Positions 48,513 through 59,712 of a stretch of DNA of 64,000 nt are shown here, piece by piece. The position numbers were made by a program, and so were the translations under genes. Source of the DNA: Zopfochytrium polystomum (Eukaryota > Chytridiomycota > Chytridiomycetes > Chytridiales > Chytridiaceae); the NCBI GenBank assembly GCA_025765615.1, contig JAIVFJ010000150.1:62001-126000 (forward strand), given 5' to 3'. The notes beneath the pieces are model-generated. The model saw nothing but the letters and a program-made list of their open reading frames with translations. It was not told the DNA's origin and ran no database searches. The number at the start of each line of letters is the position of its first letter. Within the stretch, counting starts at the first letter, position 1.

Positions 48513-49005
48513 ATGCCACCGCTCGGCCGCCTCGACACTGGCCTCGCTTACGGGCGTGTTTGGCACCTCGTCGACGCGCGCGACAAGCTGCTGGGCCGAC
48601 TCGCCCAGCGGATCTCGATTGCACTCCGGGGCAAGTATAAGCCCATCTACCATCCATCGGGTGAGTTGTGGCGCGGCTGGAGGAGACGGGAGTGATAATT
48701 TGAAGGAAGGCAGGCTGAATCGCTGAGAGCTAATCTTTCACGCCCCGCTCTCGCCTTCGGTCCCTCTACGTCGCTTCGTTGCTCCGCCCAACAGTTGACT
48801 GCGGGGACTACGTTGTCGTCATCAACGCACGCGATGTGACGCTGACGGGCAAGAAGCCGGAAAAGAAAATGTACTACTCGCACTCCGGCTGGCCCGGCGG
48901 TCTCAAGGTCCAGTCGTTCAATGAAGTTATCGACCGGCATCCGGCAGGGGTAAGCTTGCGGGACACGTCCGCGATGGAATGTTTAACAATCCCAATGTTC
49001 CCCAA

Positions 49006-49038
<33 letters not shown>

Positions 49039-49286
49039 AAAAACTCAAACGAACTTTGCAGCCGTTGAAGAAGGCTGTTTGGGGATCCATGCCGAAGAAC
49101 ATTTTGCGCAAGATCCAATACGAGAGATTGTTTGTCTTTGCTGGCTCGGAGCACCCCTTCGAGGCGAACATTATGAGTAACTACGAGGAGGAGGCAGCGG
49201 CGAAGGCGAAAGAGTTGGCGGCGGAACAGGCCGCGGCAAGTGGGACGGCACCGCCACCAAGCAATCCGCAATCAAAGAATCAATAA
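48513..49286 (+). CDS. Mitochondrial large-subunit ribosomal protein uL13m (MRPL23/MRPL13)
   Basis: Three exons (48513-48660, 48795-48949, 49062-49286) give 175 residues. uL13 is an early-assembling protein of the large ribosomal subunit. Seen: [65 protein letters not shown], and the signature [14 protein letters not shown] then [15 protein letters not shown]. These follow the bacterial/mitochondrial form, not cytosolic RPL13A. The C-terminal 35 residues are an Ala/Glu-rich extension. No strong cleaved presequence is visible; the bacterial-type protein starts almost at once, as in yeast MRPL23. Intron 2 holds a 30-base A run. An AATAAA overlaps the stop codon (49285-49290). Confidence 0.93.
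49007..49036. repeat. Poly-A tract in intron 2 of the uL13m gene
   Basis: About 30 consecutive A within the intron. Confidence 0.9.
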
Positions 49287-49374
49287 TAAAGCAGAGAGAA
49301 CCAGAGAATCAAATAAGTGTTCGCCGTCGGCCGAGGGGTCTGAACATTCTTCATCATCATCAACTAACATTTAT

Positions 49375-50421
49375 TTACTTTTTCAAGACAGAGTCGAACA
49401 CCACCCCATTCACAGAACCACCCGCCATGGATCTTGTTACGTTCGTTTCAAATTGCTTTCGGTTTGTACTCAGGACCTGGGCTGCCTCTGTTCCAACGAA
49501 GGCGGAGGGACGGGAGGCACAAGGGAAGGTGGAAAAAGATTCGATTAGGGGAGCTCGAAGACGAGAAAAATGGGGAAGAAAATGGAAACAGAAATGAAAC
49601 TGGGAGGCACCTTTGTTAAGGGGATCATCAGGGTTTGGCTCGAGGAACAGGTATTGCAGGCCAACGACTATCGAGTTGATGTTTAGCACGGGCTTCCAGT
49701 CCTCGCGAAGGATGTTGAGGCAAACGTTCCCTTCGAGATCGATGTTTGGGTGATATATCTGAGGAGAGTGGGGCGGGCGAAACGGTAAGATTCCACATAG
49801 ATCACCCAGGCCGATCGGCCTCTTCTCACCTTCTGTGTGCAAAGGACTTTTGGAGGTTCGTGCGGGTAATTGGGGTTGACTTTGAAGGTGAAGTTGAAAA
49901 GACCAGACTTGTAGAAGCCTGGTGGTGGGGAGTGGGTGGGAGTGGGCAAGCAGGGCCAGAGGGGGCAAAAGATCTCAATAAGCCTGCAAAGTTTCTTCTC
50001 CTCCCACTTTTGTCAGGTCAGCAACGAACCTTCGTCGGGAGCGACACTGAGGTTGAAGTTGAAAACGTCGTTCGGGTCGGGGAAGGTTAGGGTCATGTTG
50101 CTTGGGAGGTTATCCATGTCGCCGAGATCTGCATGGGCGTTGAAAGGGGATTGTAAGTCTGGATCGATCCCGTTTGGTACCCATACGCACAACTGGTCTT
50201 GCCGCCCGTCTCGCTCCCACCCTCCCACCATCCCTCAATCTCTCTCAGTCTCGCTCCACTGGAGCAGGTAGTGTGATGTAGTCGTCGTCGTCGTCGTCAT
50301 CGCCGGTCGTCCAATCCAACTCACCCTTCTGCAGGCGGATCTGCGCAGCTGTGGTCTTTGGGGCCTTCGCGGCGCCGCCCTGTGCCTGCTTCGCCTTCTT
50401 CAGACCGATGATGTTGATCAT
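49375..50421 (-). CDS. UBC12: NEDD8-conjugating enzyme UBC12 (UBE2M)
   Basis: Five minus-strand exons (50421-50322, 50128-50030, 49918-49830, 49758-49611, 49487-49375) give 182 residues, matching human UBE2M (183). UBC12 receives NEDD8/Rub1 from its E1 and passes it to cullins. Seen: [13 protein letters not shown] with [11 protein letters not shown], the docking extension that binds the NEDD8 E1; [40 protein letters not shown] and [29 protein letters not shown] with the catalytic Cys in NVCLNI; then [26 protein letters not shown] and RSMAGG. The gene faces the uL13m gene tail to tail with 88 bases between stops; its own AATAAA overlaps the stop by one base. Confidence 0.95.
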
Positions 50422-51197
50422 GACTGCGTCGTGAACGAGACTGGCTTTTCTTTTTTTCTTCTTTTTTTATTTCGTTTCTTTCTCTTCCAGCTTTCCTTTT
50501 ACTGTTCTTCTTTATTTAAATTTTATTTTCTAATTTTTCCTTTTTTTATTATTAAATGTGGTGCAGTTATTTGCTGTTTTTTTTGTGTTTTTGGTTGTGG
50601 GCGGCTCCTGCTTTTCATCTGTCTGTCTCTGGCCCTCTCTTCGACTGCTGTTGGAGGTTTGGTTTCACGGAAGGGAGAACAAAAAAAAGAAAAGAAAGGG
50701 CAGCACCACACGTGTTGTTGGAATGGCGGTCTGTCTCCCTCCCCTTCCCAGCTTTCCCAGCTTCACAGCAACAGCAACAGCGGCACCACGCAGCAGCCGG
50801 GCTGCGTCGTGCGCGTCCGCGCGTTCGCCCCTCCACCTCCTCCCCTTCTCTCCCTTCCAAACACACACTCACACACACACACACACACCCTGTCTCGTGT
50901 CCCCTCAAGCGTCGTCGCGAAACATCCATAATAATCGCCACCATCGGCATAGTCATTCACAAGCCCCTGGCTCGTGCCACTCGCTGTGCTGATCCCACAA
51001 TCCCAGATCAACCAACCCCACCCCCATCTCCCCCATCTCCACTATGTGACTGACGTGCACGCTGTAACCCATCAACTCAACACATTTTTCCCCATAACCG
51101 CCCCCCTCCCCTTGATGCGATTTCGAATTTCACATGCCACAAACTCATTGGAACTAACGGGCGAACGAACGAACGGACGGTCGGGTGCGATCTACGC
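50422..51197. promoter_or_regulatory. Divergent intergenic region UBC12 / VPS26
   Basis: T-rich at 50445-50590, then GC-rich with a CA repeat at about 50861-50888. Frames read low-complexity sequence; no gene seen. Confidence 0.45.
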
Positions 51198-53049
51198 ATG
51201 AATCTGGTGCTATGAACATGCATCGCCACTCGCGACGTACCACGAATTTCGTTCTCTGCACTCCGATCTGGCCCGTCCTGGCGTGGCTTCTATTTTTTCA
51301 ACCCCGATTCCGCTCACATCCGGAAATGCAATTACGATGCCCTTAGGCCCTGTTTGGCCTTGGATCGTCGGCCGCAGACATCGAGATCGTCTTGACCGGG
51401 GAGGAGCAGCGGAAGCTTGTGGATGTGAAAGTCGACAAAGATCGAAAGTCGAAGTTTCCTCTCTACTTTGACGGTGAATCCGTGGGTGGGAAGGTAATTA
51501 AGCAGCGATCGCTGCCGCAGCGCGTGAAAAAATAATCAACAACGAGTGGAGCTGACTTTGATGCATTTGCGTTCTTTATCTTTTGCAGGTGCTAGTCCGC
51601 GTGAGAGATGGAAAGAAGCTGGAGCATCAGGGAGTTAAAGTCGAGCTTGTCGGACACATAGGTACAGCTGCCGAACGTCTTACATTAACTGCCTCCATTC
51701 TCACAATTTTTGGCCTGGAACATCTCGAAAGAGCTGTTTTACGACCGAGGCAACCACTATGAATTCACATCCCTCTCCCAGGAACTGGCAGCCCCTGGCG
51801 AGCTGCGACAGAGCGGCACGTACGACTTCGAGTTCAAAAATGTTGAAAAGCAGTTTGAAAGTTACTTTGGCATCAATGTCAAGCTGCGATACTTCGTTCG
51901 TGTCACGGTCGGCCGGAGGCTCTCTGACATCACAAAGGAGAAGGATATCTGGGTCTACTCATACCGGATGCCACCAGAGGTCAATAACTCCATCAAAATG
52001 GAAGTCGGGATTGAGGATTGCTTGCACATCGAGTTCGAATACAACAAGTCAAAGTGAGTTAGTCAGGGCTGCACAAGTCTTTTTCGCACATTTTTTTTGC
52101 GCATTCTTTTTGCAGGACCAGTCGGACACGCTGCTGTCTGTACATTACCTGAATACTGGTGCCGGCTGAACTCTTAACTTCCTCATCGTTTGCAGATACC
52201 ACCTTCGCGACGTGATTGTTGGAAAAATCTACTTCCTTCTTGTCCGAATCAAGATAAAACACATGGAGCTTTCGATCATTCGCCGCGAAACCACTGGAGC
52301 AGCACCAAACCAGTACAACGAGAGCGAAACGATCACGAAGTTTGAAATCATGGACGGCGCCCCAGTGAGAGGTTTGTGTTGGTAGAAAGAATGGTTGAAT
52401 TCCTTTGGGCGCTCAATGAGAAGGGGAGCTTTTCGTGTACGCACTTGCAGCTAATTCCACTTGACTGACTGTCTTCCCTTTGCCGCTGTGCAACAAAACC
52501 CTGTTTTTAAAGGCGAAACGATTCCCATTCGATTGTTTCTAAGCGGCTTCGAGCTGACTCCAACTTATCGGGACGTGAACAAAAAGTTTTCAACGCGGTA
52601 CTACCTCAATCTTGTTTTGATTGATGAAGAGAACCGCCGATACTTCAAGCAGCAAGAGGTGAGCACGAGTGTTCCCACAATTTGTTTGTGAATACTAAAG
52701 TCTACGTGTTTCCCGCTTGCCAAGATCACCATCTACCGAATTAGAGGTATTGTGAATTTTTCCTTCAATGGCTTCACTTCATTTGTTTCCCTCTCCCTCC
52801 CTTTGAGACTTTCTAACGATATCTGTGTGCGCTTTACTTATCACAACCTTACTTTCTCGTGCAATGCGTTGCATGACGGACTTGCTTGACGTGCTGATTT
52901 GTGCTTGTATGGGGGATCTGTTCCTTTCGTGTTTTTGTGGGTTTTCCCCCCTCCTCTGTTTTTTTTTTTTTTTCACTGAAGATGATTCGGACGAGCATCA
53001 GGAGATCGCGGGTGGCGCCTCTTCCGCGGGACTGAGCGTAATGAAGTGA
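51198..53049 (+). CDS. VPS26: Retromer subunit VPS26
   Basis: Exons 51347-51493, 51589-51661, 51732-52053, 52196-52371, 52513-52658, 52735-52756 and 52982-53049 are in frame; a tiny first exon coding Met-Asn-Leu at 51198-51206 is the best guess, giving 320 residues (human 327). VPS26 is the arrestin-fold subunit of retromer, returning cargo from endosomes to the Golgi. Seen: LFGLGSSAADIEIVLTG, KLEHQGVKVELVGHI, ELFYDRGNHYEFTSL, VNNSIKMEVGIEDCLHIEFE, YHLRDVIVGKIYFLLVRIKI, HMELSIIRRETTG, ITKFEIMDGAPVRG, GETIPIRLFLSGFELTPTYR and NLVLIDEENRRYFKQQE. The seventh exon codes about seven residues, ITIYRIR. The start exon is uncertain; the rest is firm. Confidence 0.93.
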
Positions 53050-53163
53050 CACGAACTTACAGTATGCTTTACTGTTCGAATACTTTCGCTGTGCGGGTGT
53101 GAGTGGGTTTTTTCTTTTTTTATTCCACAGCGCTGACAAGAGCAAGACAAAAAAAATCTGGCG

Positions 53164-56100
53164 ATGGCCTCGAGTTCGTCGTCGGCCGGTGCCAGCGCTG
53201 GCGGCACTGGCGCCGCTGCTGCTACTGCTGCCTCCGTCGCAGGCAGCATCATCGGCAGCAAGCGCAAACGCGGCGGCGGCGGCGGAAGCGGCATTGGAGG
53301 GGTCGCAGGGCGAGGAGGAGTATTCGGCGGAATTGGACAGGAGGGTGATGGGGCCCGCGACAGCAGCGACGTGATGCGGATCACGCCACTCGGCGCTGGT
53401 CAGGAAGTCGGGCGCAGCTGCATCCTTCTCGAGTACAAGAACAAGGTTGTCATGGTGAGTTAGCCTGTTGCTTTTGGTATTGTGAAAGAATTTTCGTTCC
53501 ACATGACGGTGTGTTGCGGTTCCACGATCTGTTAGTGTGGCTTGATATGGTTGAATGCATGATGGCTTGGTTGGGCTTTGCGTGTATGTGGATGCTTGCT
53601 TCATTGGCAGACCCCAATGCGAGGCGCCCTCCGCTTGTTACTATTTCTTTGTACATAGGTCCTTTTTATTCTCTTCTGCGCAAGCACTTCTCATATGGAA
53701 CAAGAAAACCACATTATCCCAGTGGTTGGTGAACGGGGTGGGCCGAATACTTGCAGTGGTTGTTCAGCGTCAGTGTTGCCGTAAAGGCACTCGCGCCCCC
53801 CACCGTCCGGCGAAGTTCTCACTCGCCGGGACGACTGCCCCCATCGCACTCTCTTCCGCTTCCTCACGTTCCTCTTCGTTCCGCCCGCAACGAAAAATAA
53901 AAACAAACAATTAATACGAACCCCCCTCAATCGATGTGGGTTGCAGCTCGACTGCGGCCTGCACCCTGCGTACAGCGGGCTTTCAGCCCTGCCCTTCTTC
54001 GACAACATCGACCCTTCGACCATCGACGTGCTCCTCCTGACCCAGTGAGTGAATGGGGCTGTGTGTTTGTGTGTGTGTGTATGGGCACGTGCTCAGTCGA
54101 TGTTTCATCACGTGACTGTACTCTTTCCCTCTGTTCTATCACTGATTCTCATCCGGCACCCTCTTTCTCCTCGCACCCCACGTCCACACCACACAGTTTC
54201 CACATTGACCATGCTGCCGCGCTGCCGTACTTTATGGAGAAGGTGAATGAAGTTTTCTTTTCTTTGTTTCTTATATTTACTTTTAATTGGGCGACGAGTT
54301 GCGTTAACAATCTCCTTGGTTTGGAAAAAAAAATAAAAAAATAAACAAATTCAAACGCGTAGACGACGTTTCGAGGACGTGTTTTCATGACCCATCCCAC
54401 GAAGGCAATATACAAGTGGCTCTTGTCCGACTATGTCAAAGTCAGGTACGGAGACGATTCTCATTGGCTGCGTTCCATTGCATCCATCATCATCACTTCG
54501 CCTCCTGTCAACGCATCAAAACCCACCTTTCGCCTCACAACCCAGCAACCTCGCCGTCGAAGATATGCTATACGATGAAAAGGATGTTCTCCGCTCCCAC
54601 GAGAAGATTGAAGCCGTCGACTTCCATCAAGAGGTGGATGTCGACGGCATCAAGTTCACTCCCTACCACGCCGGTCACGTCCTCGGCGCCGCAATGTTCC
54701 TCATCGAAATTGCCGGTGTTCGAGTGCTGTACACGGGTGACTATTCCCGCGAGGAGGACCGTCACCTGATGGCTGCAGAGCGACCTCCAGGCAACGTCAT
54801 CCCCGAGGTGCTCATCGCAGAGAGCACGTACGGAGTACAGCACCACCGACCGCGAGTGGAGCGTGAAGCAATTTTTACTACCACCGTTCACGACGTCGTG
54901 AAGCGCGGCGGACGCTGCCTGATTCCAGTTTTCGCCCTCGGCCGCGCTCAGGAGCTCCTCCTTATCCTGGACGAGTACTGGCAAGCACACCCCGAGCTGC
55001 ACAACGTCCCTATTTATTACGCCTCGTCGCTGGCCAAAAAATGCATGATGGTGTACCAAACATTCTCAAATATGATGAACGCGCGAATCCGACAACAGTC
55101 CAAGACGAGCAATCCCTTTCAGTTTAAGCACATTAGCAATTTGAAGAGCATGAGCCATTTCGATGATGTTGGACCGTGCGTTATGATGGCAAGTCCGGGG
55201 ATGCTACAAGTATGTTGAAGCTTGCCCCCATCGCAGGTGATTTGTTCTCCGCTTTACTCACCACGATTGATTAGAACGGCCAATCTCGCGAGCTGCTAGA
55301 GCTCTGGTGCCCCGATCGGCGAAACGGCGTCATCATCCCCGGTTACGTGGTAGAAGGCACTCTTGCTAAGGTATTGTCGTTCATCTGCAGCATTCGCTGC
55401 GTCAACTAATCGCCATTGTGTCGTTCCTTGCGAATGCTGCAGCAAGTACTCAGTGAACCAGACGAGATTATGTCGCAATCTGGCAGTCGCCTTCCCCTTC
55501 GTTTAACTGTCGAGTACATTTCATTCTCAGCACACGTGGATTTCGCCCAAAACTCGCAGTTTATTGAGGACGTTGCTTCTCCGCACTTGGTGAGCTTGAA
55601 CAGAAGTCTCCTCCTGACATGACTCTTACCTTCGTACTTAGGTCTTGGTGCATGGCGACCAAAACGAAATGGGTCGGCTAAAGAGCGCTCTTGTCAGCAG
55701 AGAGCGCGATCACCAGCTCCACATTCATACCCCCAAAAATTGCGAGGCGGTCGAGCTGTACTTTCGAGGAGAAAAGCTTGTCAAGGTTGGAACTGACGAA
55801 CTGGTTGCCGCTGTTTGTTAACTTCATTCTGACCATGTTCTACCTTTTCTCCTGACGACAACTACCGGAACAAAACGAACCAACGAACTCGCTGGTAGAC
55901 AATGGGCAGCCTCGCAGCAAAAACCCAAAAGCCAAACACACGCCTCGAGGGCATCCTCGTCTCTAAGGATTATACCTACCGTCTCATCGCCCCGAGCGAC
56001 CTGCAAGAGTTCACTGACCTGGTTCCCGCCAGGATTTCCCAACGGCTTGTCCTCCCGAACCAGGCACCACTGTCACTAATCCGGTGGCACCTGGACTCCA

Positions 56101-56989
56101 TCTATGGTTCATCGAACGAGGATGAGGACGATGACTCGTTTGTGGTACTGTTGTGTTCAACATTGTTTTTTTTTCCACATTGCACGCACTGCCACCGTTC
56201 CTGTCGTTGCACTGGAAAACTCACTGGAATATTTCACAATGAAGGTGTTTCACACTGTCACAGTGACAGACCTCGGCAAGAACCGAATTGTTTTAGAATG
56301 GGAAGGAAACGCTGTTAACGACATGATTGCCGACTCTGTCGTCGCTGTAATCATGCAGGCTCAGGCTAGCCCAGCGAGTGTAAAAGGTTTGTATGACGAG
56401 GAAATTATTCTCACTTTTAATCTTACTGACAACCAAACAAACGTGAAGCCACCAAGTCCACCCGCTCCTGCAGCCACGAACCACGTGTGAAAGTCAAGAC
56501 CGAAGAGCCGGACACGGAGGCCGACTCCGCTGCTGCTGGCGTGGCATCATCCTCAGTTCAGCCGCCCGACGAACTCGACGAAGGAGCAGCCGCAGCAGCC
56601 GCAGCAGAGTCTTTCGAAGTCGTTGCGGCGGTGCTGAAGAAGCAGTTTGGCGACGGCGCGATAGAGGATGCTCGGACGTGGTCGGGTCCTGGAGACACCT
56701 GTATATTTGCCGGTCAGATACGCGTTGACGCAGAACTTGTCAGCGTTGTGATGGACAGGGAGAAGCCGCTGGTACGCTTTGTCGTGGAGCCTTCAAAAAA
56801 TTTGTTCCTTTTTCTTTGTTCGAATGGCTACTAATTGTCACCTTTCTTTGTCGACCCTTCAATAATAATGGGCAGGAGGTCAAGTGCTCTTCGGAAGAAG
56901 TGCGACGGCGCGTTCTGATGGTGATGTCGCGCCTGAAGAAGACGTTGCAACCAGTCGGACAGACTTGGGAGATTGTGGACGAGGCTTGA
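53164..56989 (+). CDS. YSH1: Cleavage and polyadenylation endonuclease CPSF73/Ysh1
   Basis: Twelve exons (53164-53454, 53947-54044, 54197-54242, 54363-54445, 54546-55209, 55275-55370, 55443-55589, 55642-55785, 55899-56144, 56245-56386, 56449-56771, 56876-56989) give 797 residues. This metallo-beta-lactamase/beta-CASP nuclease cuts pre-mRNA before poly(A) addition. Residues 1-65 are a low-complexity extension. Then [34 protein letters not shown], the zinc motif [17 protein letters not shown] formed across an intron, [42 protein letters not shown], beta-[54 protein letters not shown] and [14 protein letters not shown]. The C-terminal domain has [18 protein letters not shown]. The acceptor of exon 10 is the only AG nearby. 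An AATAAA lies 33 bases after the stop. Only 114 bases separate it from VPS26. Confidence 0.95.
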
Positions 56990-57216
56990 AGGGCGTGAAA
57001 GTTGCGCTGTTGTTGTGGGGAAATAAACCTACGAGACTGCACTAGCTGCTGCAGCTTGGTCGCTAACAGCAGGAATCTCCGATACTCCGAGCAGCAGCCC
57101 ATGGGCGTGTATGGTGTCATGAAAAAAAAAGAAAAGAAAATAAAAGAAAATAAAAGAAATAGAAGAAAGAATAAACTGTCACACGCGTGGGTCACGCGCG
57201 GCTGGGCACTCTTCCT

Positions 57217-57251
<35 letters not shown>

Positions 57252-57324
57252 GCGTGTGGCGGGCTGTTTACCTTCTCAGACAAACTCACCTCGACAATTC
57301 TCCACAAGACCAACAGAAGGAACC
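56990..57324. other. Intergenic with poly-T tract
   Basis: Apart from the CPSF73 poly(A) signal it contains A-rich sequence at 57120-57175 and a T run at about 57219-57250. No gene seen. Confidence 0.45.
57022..57027 (+). terminator. Poly(A) signal AATAAA of the CPSF73 gene
   Basis: Canonical hexamer 33 bases after the CPSF73 stop codon. Confidence 0.55.
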
Positions 57325-59712
57325 ATGCGGAGAAGGCTCGACCTCGTCCTCGTTACGGCCGTCGCCGCCATCATTGCTGCCTTCTCCTCCGACTGGGTCC
57401 CGCGCGCGCGGAGCCAAGCAGCCGCTCCTTTCCTTTCGACCGATGTAGCGCACCCCTCATCCTCAACATCGCCACAGGGCCTGCTGGTGCTGGCCTCAGC
57501 AGAATCAGCAGCTTCCGCGACCACTTCCACCACGGGCGCGTCCACCTCCGCCGTCGTCACGGTACCGACACAAACGTCCAGCTCCACCAGTGTTTCGCCG
57601 ACCCCCACCGGCCAAGCCAACATAAAAGCAGTGGTGTGTGGCCCAGCCTCCGTCGACGACTTTGGAGTCCTCGTCTTCAACTCCACCAACCTCCTCGTGA
57701 CGGCCGACCAATATGGCCCGACGCTGGTGTCCTACCAAGCGACAAACTCACCGGATGGGCAGATCGTCCCACAAATGTTCACCCAGGACGACGTCAACAA
57801 CAACCGCGTGACGTACACACCCGCCGTCGGTTTAACCGTGATTGGCTCGACAAAGTCGACCGTCGCAACATTTATCATATCAGACCCGTTCGGGGACACC
57901 ACCACGTGCACCATGTCTATCACTATCGGGTACCGGTACGCCCCAATTTTAGACGCGCTGGCGACCCCGACGATTGCAACCGTGCAATACCAACCCGTCG
58001 TGATTGATACGTCGATTGTAAATGTTTTGGAGCAGCACGGTCTGTCGACGTGGTACTTGAATTGGACGAGCGTGGGGCAGACGTTCAACTCGGGTGGACA
58101 GGGTCGCATTGAGTACTACACGACGGACATGGGATGGATCCCGTTGCCGCTGACGCAGCCCTTCCCGCATGTAGGAGAAAACGAGTGTGCCGTGTTTAGA
58201 CTGGCTTGATTGAAGCAAAGTTGGTCTGTGGGCGGAGTATTAGTGCTCAAATGTTGAAACTTTTACGTGTCTTTTTCTCGCTACCCAAAACAAACAAAAC
58301 CGCGAAGGAATGGATCGTTCAAAAGTCGATTCGCTACAATCCCACGTCGTACGTGGGCACCACGTATATGGTCCTTCGCCTCGTGAACAATCTCGGCATT
58401 TCAATGACAAAGGCCCCGACGGCCAACGTAACGATCACGGTCGCCTCGTCCTCAACCAAGACACTCGGCACAACGGCGGTCCCCCCGTACGCTAACCTCG
58501 GTTGCGTCGACATGTACCCCAAGCCTTTCGTCAACTCGTACCAAACGACGGTCGGGCCCTTCTGCACGACGTTTATGACAACGGCGAACCAAGCCACAAA
58601 GTTCACCACTCCGTTCCTCGGCGCCTCTCTCACCGTGACAACGACAGTGGCCGCCAACGTCTCCCTCAGCTTTGCCATTCAGCCGTCTGCAGCTTCCATT
58701 CCCGCCGGCTTCACTCCTCTGACCTTTGCCGGCTACATGGACTATGGCGCGTTTGCCATCTCCATGACTCCGTCGACAGCGCTCTCCACCGTCGTGTTTG
58801 CGTCGCCAGAGATGACGTTTGACCTTGCAATGCAAATCACTTCGACGACCCAGGTGACTGCGGTGCAGTTTACGCCAGGGTCGACGACGACATCCGCCTC
58901 ATACATCAACTCTGTCGCGACGAGCGGACCGCCGCGGCTGACCATGAACCTGTACCAGGCGGGGTACTACGTGCTTTGCCAGGGCTCGTCGAGCGCGTCG
59001 ACGGCGACCGGCACGGCGTCGGTGCAGTACGGGCCGACTGTCTTCATCGGCGCGTGGACGAAAAAGTCGTTCCTCTATCCGGCGACGTCGGGGATGGGAC
59101 AGCTGCAGGTCACCGTATACGCGAGCGCAGATTTTACTTTTACCGTTGTGCAGGGTGGGTCGACCATCTGGAGCCCGCCCGGGATGGTACGGCTGGATTA
59201 CTTCACCGTGTCGTGCCAACAGTCGGGACTTACGTACAACCTGACGCTCACCTACACATTTGCCGGCGGCGCACTGTCTTCGTTGGGATACGATATCAAA
59301 AATGTGAAAGTTGGGTGAGTAGAAAAATTGAATTACGGTCCCACGCCTCTCAGAAGTAGAAGAATTAAAGGCGCTTATGGGTATATGCGGGGCGCTTTCG
59401 GGCTTGCGTTGGGTTGATTGTGTACCCTTTTGGCATGGAGTTGGAAACAGCTGAAAATTGAGCGCCTGTTTACTCATTCCCAAACGCAGTCGCTTTGCAT
59501 CAACGATAGATGGCGGAGATTGGAAATACGACCAGCCATATCAAGTCGACACACAGGCCCTCACAGCTGAAGTCAGCATAAACAATACCATGCTTGGGCA
59601 GTGGGCTTTGTTCGTTCCAGCGACATCAGGGGCTGCCTGCAGAGCCCCCTTTCAGTCAAGTACACTCGTGGCTGCAGCCTTGGCATCGGTTTTGGTGATA
59701 ATGCTGTCTTGA
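57325..59712 (+). CDS. Secreted, probably GPI-anchored surface protein, family unknown
   Basis: Three exons (57325-58170, 58308-59314, 59490-59712) give 691 residues. The N-terminus is a signal peptide: MRRR followed by LVLVTAVAAIIAAFSS. A Ser/Thr-rich stalk of about 70 residues follows, then about 550 residues of beta-strand-like, Thr/Val/Ser-rich sequence with N-x-S/T sites and scattered Cys. The C-terminus is TLVAAALASVLVIMLS, a hydrophobic GPI-attachment signal preceded by small residues (SGAA). No enzymatic motif is visible and I do not recognise the family; an adhesin or wall protein is possible. The frame could extend upstream to 57187 but that part reads a poly-T run as poly-Phe. The exon 2 join (CAT to GAA) keeps frame. 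Confidence 0.75.

Noticed and set aside
57187..57324. N-terminal extension of the surface protein with poly-Phe
   Set aside because: Reads a homopolymer T run; the signal peptide starts at 57325.
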